The notes beneath the pieces were generated by a model. The model was not told where the DNA came from. It ran no database searches and was given only the letters and a program-made list of their open reading frames with translations. From Candidatus Dormiibacterota bacterium (GTDB lineage Bacteria; Chloroflexota; Dormibacteria; Aeolococcales; Aeolococcaceae), in assembly GCA_003136295.1 (NCBI GenBank), contig PLDZ01000269.1, forward strand, positions 1 through 5,612: a stretch of DNA of 5,612 nucleotides, read 5' to 3'. A program made the translations under genes and the position numbers. Of the stretch, positions 1-4,949 are shown one piece after another. How positions within the stretch are numbered: the first letter of the stretch is position 1; each line of letters begins with the position of its first letter.

Positions 1-74
1 ATCGCCTCACCGGTCTCGGAGTCGCGCGAGTCGACCACCTTGATGTCCGTCTCGCCGCAGAACGGGCACTTCAC
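1..74 (-). CDS. nrdR: NrdR transcriptional repressor, N-terminal fragment (cut by window edge)
   Basis: NrdR represses ribonucleotide reductase genes; it binds NrdR boxes through an N-terminal zinc ribbon and senses ATP/dATP through an ATP-cone domain. Only the first 24 codons lie in the window. They read (M)KCPFCGETDIKVVDSRDSE, the hallmark NrdR start with the first zinc-ribbon pair C3-x2-C6 followed by the conserved VVDSR. The second cysteine pair and the ATP-cone lie beyond position 1. The start is GTG at 74-72, because NrdR proteins normally begin at M-K/R-C-P; a G-rich Shine-Dalgarno-like stretch (GGGGG, 81-85) lies 6 nt upstream. The gene follows ftsZ on the same strand after 73 bp, so co-transcription is likely. 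A long inverted repeat lies between the two genes. Identity is confident despite the short fragment. Confidence 0.9.
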   Translation of the reverse strand, partial: MKCPFCGETDIKVVDSRDSETGEA

Positions 75-90
75 CTGCTGCCCCCTGGAG

Positions 91-147
91 GTTTGGGTGC
101 GGCTCCGGCCGGCCGCGCGTTGGACCGGAGCCGCACGTACCCCAAAC
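91..147 (-). promoter_or_regulatory. Long inverted repeat filling the ftsZ-nrdR gap (possible attenuator or processing hairpin)
   Basis: Arms 98-108 and 125-135 (TGCGGCTCCGG / CCGGAGCCGCA) pair perfectly over 11 bp around a 16-17 nt loop. After a 5-nt one-sided bulge (136-140), an outer 7-bp stem pairs 91-97 (GTTTGGG) with 141-147 (CCCAAAC). The total is 18 bp. On the ftsZ-nrdR transcript the structure starts directly after the ftsZ stop codon and ends 5 nt before the G-rich nrdR ribosome binding site. There is no U-tract, so it is not a classical intrinsic terminator. An attenuator, an mRNA-processing or stabilising hairpin, or a U-less terminator are all possible; the function is inferred. 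Confidence 0.55.
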
Positions 148-1254
148 CTACCGACGGTCCCTCAAAAACGCGGGGATGTCCAGGTCATCGACGCTGTACG
201 GACCGGTCGGCTTGCCGCCGACGGTGAACGCCGGCTGCCGCTGCTCGGAGACCATGGGACGTGCCGACGGCTCGTAGCTGAGCGTGCCGATGACATCGAT
301 CTGGCCCGTGAACCCGGTGGCGATCACGGTGATCTTCACCTCGCCCTTCATGTGCTCGTCGATGACCGTGCCGAAGATGATCTGTGCGTCGGCATCCGCC
401 GACTCGCTCACCAGCTGCGCCGCCTCGTTCACCTCGTAGAGGGTCAGGTCGGGACCGCCGGTGACGTTGAGCAGGATGCCCTTGGCGCCGGCGATGGTGG
501 TCTCCAGCAGGGGGCTCGCCACCGCGTCCTTCGCGGCATCGGCGGCGCGCGTGTCGCCGCTGCCGAATCCGATGCCCATGAGCGCCTGACCCTGGCCCTG
601 CATGATCGTCTTCACGTCCGCGAAGTCGAGGTTGATGAGTCCGGGGAAGACGATCAGGTCGCTGATGCCCTGCACGCCCTGGCGGAGCACGTCGTCGGCA
701 ACCTTGAAGGCGTCACCGATGGGCGTCTTCTTGTCGACCACCTGCATGAGCCGCTCATTCGGGATTGTGATCAGCGTGTCGACGCGACCCTGAAGGTTGG
801 CGATGCCCTCTTCGGCCGACTTCTGACGGCGCAGCCCCTCGAAGCGGAATGGCTTGGTCACCACACCAATGGTCAGGGCTCCGGACTCACGGGCGATCTC
901 CGCGATGATCGGTGCCGCGCCGGTGCCGGTCCCACCGCCCATGCCCGCAGTGATGAAGACCATGTCGCTGTCGGCCAGCGCCTTGGTGAGCTCGTCACGC
1001 GACTCCTCGGCCGCGTCCTGGCCCTTCTGAGGATCGCCGCCGGCGCCGAGCCCGCGGGTCAGCTTGCCACCGATGCGGATCTTCAGATGCGCGGACGACG
1101 AGCTGAGAGCCTGGTGGTCGGTGTTGATCGCGATGAACTCAACGCCCTTGAGGTTGCTGCGGATCATGCGGTTCACGGCATTGCTGCCGCCGCCGCCGAC
1201 CCCCACGACGCGGATGCGGGCATTGCCGTCCAGGGTCCTGTCGAGGTCTGCCAT
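148..1254 (-). CDS. ftsZ: Cell division GTPase FtsZ
   Basis: FtsZ is the tubulin-like GTPase that polymerises at mid-cell into the Z-ring and recruits the divisome. The 368-aa product shows the full architecture: nucleotide-binding glycine loop GVGGGGSNAVNRM (18-30); tubulin signature GGGTGTG (106-112); PFRFEG (135-140); and the T7 loop NLDFADV (208-214), whose D210 and D213 complete the GTPase site of the next subunit. The globular domain ends near residue 315. A short linker of about 40 residues then leads to the conserved C-terminal peptide DDLDIPAFLRDRR (356-368), which binds FtsA and other partners. Length is close to the E. coli protein. The reading frame is open to 1434, but ATG 1254 is chosen because a GAGGAG Shine-Dalgarno lies 7 nt upstream and the extra 60 residues are low-complexity and overlap the end of ftsA. 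ftsA lies 112 bp upstream and nrdR 73 bp downstream. Confidence 0.98.
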   Translation of the reverse strand: MADLDRTLDGNARIRVVGVGGGGSNAVNRMIRSNLKGVEFIAINTDHQALSSSSAHLKIRIGGKLTRGLGAGGDPQKGQDAAEESRDELTKALADSDMVFITAGMGGGTGTGAAPIIAEIARESGALTIGVVTKPFRFEGLRRQKSAEEGIANLQGRVDTLITIPNERLMQVVDKKTPIGDAFKVADDVLRQGVQGISDLIVFPGLINLDFADVKTIMQGQGQALMGIGFGSGDTRAADAAKDAVASPLLETTIAGAKGILLNVTGGPDLTLYEVNEAAQLVSESADADAQIIFGTVIDEHMKGEVKITVIATGFTGQIDVIGTLSYEPSARPMVSEQRQPAFTVGGKPTGPYSVDDLDIPAFLRDRR

Positions 1255-1260
1255 GACTAT

Positions 1261-1266
1261 CTCCTC
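1261..1266 (-). promoter_or_regulatory. ftsZ ribosome binding site
   Basis: On the minus strand this reads GAGGAG, with 6 nt (ATAGTC at 1260-1255) before the ATG at 1254. It is the best Shine-Dalgarno match in the window, and it decides the ftsZ start against the longer open frame. The rest of the 112-bp ftsA-ftsZ gap (1255-1366) holds no gene and no promoter I could support. Confidence 0.85.
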
Positions 1267-1366
1267 GCGTTGCGTTGTGGTTTCTCGTTTTGGGGGCGAA
1301 TGCGGTGACGATCTCCGGCGGGCCAGGGCATCCCCGGGCTGGTCGAGGCCATGTGTGCGCAGATGA

Positions 1367-2602
1367 TCAAAAGAGGTCACGGAACCACCTCGAGAACTTG
1401 GCCCCGGCGGCGGGTCCGTCCGGGTGCTTGCCATTGGAGCGCGAGGGTTTGCGGCCGAGGTTGCTCCTGGCTCCCCAGCGCAGCAGACCCACCACCGTCG
1501 CGTGGCTCGGTCCGCGGATCTCGTCGTTCATGCCGTGCAAACCTTGGGGTGCGGCGACGCGCGCCGGGAGGTTGGTCTGCTGCTGCACCACCTCCGCGAA
1601 CCCGCGCAGCAGCGCTCCGCCGCCGGTGATGACGATGCCACCGGGAAACATGCCGAGCGGCCCGGCTCGCTCCACCTCGGCGGCGATCAACGACGCCATC
1701 TCGCGTGCACGCGGGCCGATGATCTCAGCGAGATACCGTTGCGGCACACCGACCGGCTCGTCGTAGCCCATCGGTGTCAGGGTCACCTCCGCGTCGGCGG
1801 GCAGCGTGAGCTGCAGACAATGACCGAAGTTGCGCTTCACCGTTTCAGCGGTCTCGAGGTCGCAGCGCAAACCGACGGCGAGGTCGGCGGTGACGTGGTT
1901 GCCCCCGACAGGAATCACGCTGGTGTGCACGATGCTGCCGCGTGCGAACACCGCGATATCGCTGGTGCCACCACCGACATCGACCACGACGACACCTCGC
2001 TCGATCTCGTCCTCGGTGACCACGGCTTCGGCGGATGCGAGCACCTGCAACACCATGTCGTCGACGTTGAGCCCTGCCTTGTGCACGACCTTGACGACGT
2101 TCTGGATCGCGGTGTTGGCGCCGGTGATGATGTGCGCGTCGACTTCGAGCCGGTTGCCGGCCATGCCGATGGCATCGCGCACGCCCTCCTGCCCGTCGAT
2201 CGTGAACTGCTGCGGCAGCACGTGCACGATGCGACGCTCGGACGGGACGCTCACCGCGCGTGCGGCGTCGATGGCGCGATGCACGTCCTGGTCGCGAACC
2301 TCGCGATGGCCCGCCTCGACGGCGACCACGCCGCGGCTGTTCTGCGACGTGATGTGCCCCCCGGCGATCCCGACCACGGCGGAGTCAATCGCGACACCGG
2401 ACATCTGCTCCGCCATGTCCACCGCCTCGGCAACCGCTTCAGCTGCCCGGTCGATCTCGACGACCGCCCCCTTGCGAACTCCCCGGGAGGCCACCATACC
2501 GACACCCAGGACTCGGAGACCGGTGGTCTCAAGGTCTGCGACGGCGCAGCAGACTTTGGTGGTTCCGAGATCGAGTGCGAAGACGCGGCGAGGACGGGTC
2601 AC
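1367..2602 (-). CDS. ftsA: Cell division protein FtsA (actin-like membrane tether of FtsZ)
   Basis: FtsA is an actin-family ATP-binding protein that anchors FtsZ filaments to the inner face of the membrane and recruits later divisome proteins. The 411-aa product has the phosphate-1 loop ALDLGTTKVC (9-18); the FtsA-specific 1C (SHS2) domain at roughly 83-165; phosphate-2 VVDVGGGTSDIAVF (206-219); and the adenosine motif GGIVITGGGALLRG (321-334). After a polar linker it ends in the amphipathic helix FSRWFRDLF (403-411), the expected membrane-targeting sequence. Length is typical of the family. The start is GTG at 2602: an in-frame TGA lies at 2642-2644, no other start codon occurs between, and GGAG at 2612-2615 sits 9 nt upstream. 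The gene precedes ftsZ on the same strand, the classic order. Its usual upstream neighbour ftsQ is not adjacent here but lies more than 2.3 kb away. Confidence 0.97.
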   Translation of the reverse strand: MTRPRRVFALDLGTTKVCCAVADLETTGLRVLGVGMVASRGVRKGAVVEIDRAAEAVAEAVDMAEQMSGVAIDSAVVGIAGGHITSQNSRGVVAVEAGHREVRDQDVHRAIDAARAVSVPSERRIVHVLPQQFTIDGQEGVRDAIGMAGNRLEVDAHIITGANTAIQNVVKVVHKAGLNVDDMVLQVLASAEAVVTEDEIERGVVVVDVGGGTSDIAVFARGSIVHTSVIPVGGNHVTADLAVGLRCDLETAETVKRNFGHCLQLTLPADAEVTLTPMGYDEPVGVPQRYLAEIIGPRAREMASLIAAEVERAGPLGMFPGGIVITGGGALLRGFAEVVQQQTNLPARVAAPQGLHGMNDEIRGPSHATVVGLLRWGARSNLGRKPSRSNGKHPDGPAAGAKFSRWFRDLF

Positions 2603-2616
2603 TGTATCGGTCTCCG

Positions 2617-2645
2617 AGTGTAGCCGTCGCGGGTGCGCCGTTCAA
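2617..2645 (-). promoter_or_regulatory. Candidate sigma-70-type promoter for ftsA
   Basis: On the minus strand, TTGAAC (2645-2640) and TACACT (2622-2617) are separated by exactly 17 bp. Each hexamer matches the housekeeping consensus at four of six positions. A start about 7 nt past the -10 would fall near 2610, only about 8 nt before the GTG. That would place the GGAG Shine-Dalgarno outside the mRNA and make ftsA nearly leaderless. The spacing is attractive, but chance matches are common, so this is a weak call. Confidence 0.3.
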
Positions 2646-2698
2646 GGGGTTTTAGGCGCAAAACCGCAAGATGCTGGGTTCGCCGGCCCAGTATGCCA

Positions 2699-2708
2699 CA
2701 ACATGTTG
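2699..2708. promoter_or_regulatory. Perfect 10-bp palindrome upstream of ftsA (possible operator)
   Basis: CAACATGTTG is a perfect palindrome about 97 bp upstream of the ftsA start. It lies between two weak promoter-like hexamers on the minus strand, ATGACA (2716-2711) and CATACT (2695-2690), whose 15-bp spacing is short for a housekeeping promoter. A dimeric regulator site is possible but inferred; a single 10-bp palindrome may arise by chance. Confidence 0.2.
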
Positions 2709-2767
2709 GTTGTCATTGAGAGGCGAGGGACCCGGCAGGGCCCAATCCGTCGAGATCGGAATTGCTC

Positions 2768-2788
2768 GTCTCCGACAACCCCGGAGAC
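2768..2788 (-). repeat. Inverted repeat, 7-bp stem
   Basis: GTCTCCG (2768-2774) and CGGAGAC (2782-2788) pair perfectly around a 7-nt loop. It lies 4 bp from the larger 2793-2831 hairpin. On the oxidoreductase transcript it would be the most distal of four stem-loops. The following sequence is not U-rich. Confidence 0.45.
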
Positions 2789-2792
2789 ACGG

Positions 2793-2831
2793 ACAGGGCC
2801 TCGCCACTGCACCTTCTGGACGAGGCCCTGT
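2793..2831 (-). terminator. Candidate U-less terminator hairpin downstream of the oxidoreductase gene
   Basis: ACAGGGCCTCG (2793-2803) and CGAGGCCCTGT (2821-2831) form a perfect 11-bp GC-rich stem. It can be extended by CCA/TGG with one bulged base. This is the strongest hairpin in the gap and lies about 140 nt past the oxidoreductase stop, in the right place to end that transcript before ftsA. No U-tract follows on either strand, so intrinsic termination is uncertain. A structured leader for ftsA is the alternative. Confidence 0.35.
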
Positions 2832-2836
2832 GCGCC

Positions 2837-2854
2837 GCGGTCCGGCTGGACCGC
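2837..2854 (-). repeat. Inverted repeat, 7-bp stem with tetraloop
   Basis: GCGGTCC (2837-2843) and GGACCGC (2848-2854) pair perfectly around a 4-nt loop, 5 bp from the 2793-2831 hairpin. It is part of the same tandem hairpin series. Confidence 0.45.
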
Positions 2855-2898
2855 TGAAGCTGCGCAACCGTAACACCGCTGGTCCATCGCGTCTACGC

Positions 2899-2921
2899 TT
2901 CCGGACGCCGAATCGCCGGAA
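2899..2921 (-). repeat. Inverted repeat, 8-bp stem with one bulge
   Basis: TTCCGG (2899-2904) pairs with CCGGAA (2916-2921). After a bulged A at 2905, a further CG/CG (2906-2907 with 2914-2915) closes on a 6-nt loop. It is the first hairpin met after the oxidoreductase stop, about 50 nt downstream. No U-tract follows. Confidence 0.4.
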
Positions 2922-2973
2922 ATCCGCGGTCCCATGAGATCTCGCAGCACCCCGGCGCTCCCGCCCGGTGCGC

Positions 2974-4017
2974 TCAGGCCTCGAGAATGATCTTCCCGCG
3001 CAGTTCCCCAGCCGCCATCTCCGCGAACGCCGCCGCGGCATCGCGGAGCTGATGGGTAGAGCCGACCAGTGGGCGTAGCGCCCCGGTGGCGATCAGATCG
3101 ACGAGCCGGCGCAGCTCGCCGCGCGTCCCCATCGTGGTTCCGGCGATGGTGACGCTCCGGAAGAAGATGCGATTGAGCTGCGCGGGAGGGTTCGCGCCTC
3201 CGGTCGCCCCCGGAACGACGACCACGCCCCCTGGTTTCACCGCGCGCAGGCTCAGATCCCAGGTCGGCTCGCCGACGGTGTCGACCACGGCGTCGACTCC
3301 GACCCCTCCGGTGGCGCCGATGACGGCGCGCGCGGTCTCTCGTTCCACGGGGAACGCGGCCTCGGCGCCGAGGTCGACCGCGAGTGCCCTTTTGGCCTCG
3401 TCGCGCGACGTCGAGTAGACGGTGATGCCCGCCAGCCTCCCGAGCAGGATGCACGCCGTCGCAACCCCGCCACTGGCCCCCTGCACGAGCACGCTCATCC
3501 CGGGCCGGAGGCCGGCGCGAACGAAGAGCGCCCGGTATGCCGTCAGGTAGGCGGTGGGCAGACATGCAGCGTCGGCGAAGCTGACCTGATCGGGCAGGGC
3601 GACGAGGTTCGCCGCCGGGATCTCGACATACTCGGCGAGCGCGCCGGCAAGCGGGGCCTCGCTGAGCATGCGGAACGACCGGCAGCCCAGGGGCTCGTCG
3701 GCGAGGCAGGCCGCGCAGTGTCCGCAGGTGACGATCGGATACACCACGACCCTTGCCCCCACCGCCGCTGCACCGGTGGGCGGCTCGCCGCCGTACGCCT
3801 CGACCTCACCAGCCGCGTCGCAGCCGAGGATGTGTGGCGGCGTCACGGGTGCCGACGAGACGCCGCGGAGCGTCCAGATGTCGTGGTGGTTGAGGGACGC
3901 GGCGCGCACCCTGACCAGGGCCCAGCCGGGTCGCGACACGGGTGTCGGCAGCTCGCCGACGGTCAGGTTGGCCAGCGGGTTCTCGCCGCCCACGGCTGAC
4001 GCATACACCGCAAGCAT
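2974..4017 (-). CDS. Zinc-type alcohol dehydrogenase-like oxidoreductase (MDR superfamily)
   Basis: This is a medium-chain dehydrogenase/reductase, presumably a cytoplasmic NAD(P)H-dependent oxidoreductase; the substrate cannot be told from sequence. The 347-aa product has the usual order: an N-terminal GroES-like domain with SLNHHDIWTLRG (41-52) and ILGCDAAGEV (63-72); a structural-zinc lobe with C98, C101, C104 and C112 in the canonical C-x2-C-x2-C-x7-C spacing; then a Rossmann domain with VLVQGASGGVA (177-186 region) and YSTSRDEAKR (201-210). The serine/arginine after the second strand hints at NADPH, which is an inference. The catalytic-zinc ligands of classical alcohol dehydrogenases appear replaced (Asn43, Cys66-Asp67, Thr155), as in quinone-reductase-like members. 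ATG 4017 gives a normal family N-terminus, but no clear Shine-Dalgarno precedes it. It is divergent from metF with only 15 bp between starts, and lies upstream of ftsA on the same strand. Confidence 0.9.
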   Translation of the reverse strand: MLAVYASAVGGENPLANLTVGELPTPVSRPGWALVRVRAASLNHHDIWTLRGVSSAPVTPPHILGCDAAGEVEAYGGEPPTGAAAVGARVVVYPIVTCGHCAACLADEPLGCRSFRMLSEAPLAGALAEYVEIPAANLVALPDQVSFADAACLPTAYLTAYRALFVRAGLRPGMSVLVQGASGGVATACILLGRLAGITVYSTSRDEAKRALAVDLGAEAAFPVERETARAVIGATGGVGVDAVVDTVGEPTWDLSLRAVKPGGVVVVPGATGGANPPAQLNRIFFRSVTIAGTTMGTRGELRRLVDLIATGALRPLVGSTHQLRDAAAAFAEMAAGELRGKIILEA

Positions 4018-4030
4018 TTCGGGGACCGTA

Positions 4031-4048
4031 GCATGGTGCTCACCATGC
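4031..4048. promoter_or_regulatory. Perfect 8+8 inverted repeat covering the metF start codons
   Basis: GCATGGTG and CACCATGC form a perfect dyad with a 2-bp centre (CT). Each arm contains one of the two candidate metF ATG codons (4033 and 4045). It lies at the edge of the very short divergent gap to the oxidoreductase gene. As DNA it could be an operator. As metF mRNA it could fold as a 7-bp stem with a 4-nt loop, hiding both starts. Either function is inferred. Confidence 0.4.
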
Positions 4049-4935
4049 GTCTCGACACCGTCCTCGAAGGCCGCCCTCAGCCCGTCTTCTCATTCGAGTT
4101 CTTCCCGCCGAAGACGGACGACGGGGTGCGCCAGCTCTTCGAAGCGATCTCGCACCTGCGTGAGCTCGAGCCGACGTTCGTGTCGGTCACCTACGGCGCC
4201 GGGGGCTCGGTGCGCACGCGCACGGTTGACCTGGTGACGCGCATCCGCCGAGAGCTCGACATCGAACCGGTCGCGCATCTCACCTGCGTGGACGCGACGG
4301 TCGACGACCTCCACGGCATTCTCGATGGGCTGCGCGACGCGGGAATCGACAACGTTCTCGCGCTGCGGGGCGATCCTCCTGACGGTGACGAGCGCTTCGT
4401 CGCCACCGTTGGCGGGCTCGCGCACGGCAATGAGCTGATGGAGCTGATCACCGCTGACTACCGCTTCTGCGTCGGCGGGGCCTGCTACCCGGAGAAACAC
4501 CCGGAATCGGCGGACGCCGATGAGGACGTGCGCTCCGCGAAGCGTAAGGCGGATGCGGGCGCCAGCTACCTGATCACGAACCTCTTCTTCGACAACCGGA
4601 TGTACTTCGATTTTGTCGCGAGAGCCCGGGTTGCCGGTGTGACCGTGCCGATCATCCCGGGGATCATGCCCGTGACCAATGTCGGCCAGATCCGCCGGTT
4701 CACGTCCAAGATCGGCGCCACGATCCCCGAGGCGCTGCTCGACGCGTTGCGCTCCCGCGAGAACGACCCCGAGGCAGTGCTGCAGCTGGGAGTTGCCTGG
4801 GCGACCCTGCAGTGCGCCGAGCTGCTTGCCGGGGGCGCGCCGGGCGTGCACTTCTACACCATGAATCGCTCACCGGCGACCCGGGCGATCCTCTCCGCGC
4901 TGCGCGCTGCGCGCCCCTGGGATCGCGTCCGCTAG
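4033..4935 (+). CDS. metF: 5,10-methylenetetrahydrofolate reductase
   Basis: MetF is the cytoplasmic FAD enzyme that reduces 5,10-methylene-THF to 5-methyl-THF, the methyl donor for methionine synthesis. The 300-aa product is a single TIM-barrel of normal bacterial length. Motifs in order: FSFEFFPPKT (19-28) with the catalytic glutamate E22; VTYGAGGS (52-59); AHLTCVD (81-87); ALRGDPP (110-116) with the flavin-region aspartate D114; YPEKHPES (152-159); LITNLFFDN (180-188); IIPGIMPVTN (207-216); and GVHFYTMNRS (271-280). Residue 183 is Asn where E. coli MetF has the folate-binding Gln183. Two starts are plausible. ATG 4033 has GGGGA 7 nt upstream. ATG 4045 gives the more typical N-terminus MRLDTVLEGRP and has GGTG 6 nt upstream. 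The gene is divergent from the oxidoreductase and convergent with ftsQ (14-bp gap). No promoter was recognised; it must overlap the neighbouring coding region. Confidence 0.96.
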   Translation: MVLTMRLDTVLEGRPQPVFSFEFFPPKTDDGVRQLFEAISHLRELEPTFVSVTYGAGGSVRTRTVDLVTRIRRELDIEPVAHLTCVDATVDDLHGILDGLRDAGIDNVLALRGDPPDGDERFVATVGGLAHGNELMELITADYRFCVGGACYPEKHPESADADEDVRSAKRKADAGASYLITNLFFDNRMYFDFVARARVAGVTVPIIPGIMPVTNVGQIRRFTSKIGATIPEALLDALRSRENDPEAVLQLGVAWATLQCAELLAGGAPGVHFYTMNRSPATRAILSALRAARPWDRVR

Positions 4936-4949
4936 ACCCCGACGATCCG

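Larger units (their letters stand above)
2603..2973. other. 371-bp non-coding interval between the oxidoreductase gene and ftsA
   Basis: Open frames crossing this interval encode arginine- or proline-rich strings with no family resemblance, so I see no gene. It should hold the 3' end of the oxidoreductase transcript and the promoter of ftsA-ftsZ. Four potential hairpins crowd 2768-2921. A more AT-rich part lies nearer ftsA at about 2641-2760, with a 10-bp palindrome and promoter-like hexamers. No T-tract follows any hairpin on either strand. Confidence 0.7.

Noticed and set aside
40..1308. Plus-strand 422-codon open frame antisense to ftsZ
   Set aside because: It mirrors the ftsZ codons in a GC-rich genome, resembles no family, and the opposite strand encodes an unmistakable FtsZ.
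1255..1366. Separate ftsZ promoter in the ftsA-ftsZ gap
   Set aside because: No hexamer pair with acceptable spacing found; only the ribosome binding site is supported.
1255..1434. 60-residue N-terminal extension of FtsZ from an upstream start
   Set aside because: It overlaps the ftsA 3' end, is low-complexity, and a strong Shine-Dalgarno precedes ATG 1254.
1424..2873. Plus-strand long open frames antisense to ftsA (to 2623 and to 2873)
   Set aside because: Antisense shadows of a clear FtsA gene; His/Asp-rich or Ser/Thr-rich translations without recognisable motifs.
2671..2937. Plus-strand 88-codon open frame in the gap between ftsA and the oxidoreductase gene
   Set aside because: No recognisable motif, arginine-rich, and it runs through four potential hairpins; no clear ribosome binding site seen.
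2642..3565. Minus-strand 307-codon open frame across the ftsA upstream gap and the oxidoreductase gene
   Set aside because: Arg/Gly-rich translation in a different frame from the clear MDR enzyme; typical GC-rich shadow.
4090..4851. Minus-strand 253-codon open frame antisense to metF
   Set aside because: Shadow of metF, whose catalytic motifs are intact on the plus strand.
4936..4949. Terminator between the convergent metF and ftsQ stops
   Set aside because: Only 14 bp, with no stem longer than about 4 bp and no T-tract on either strand.
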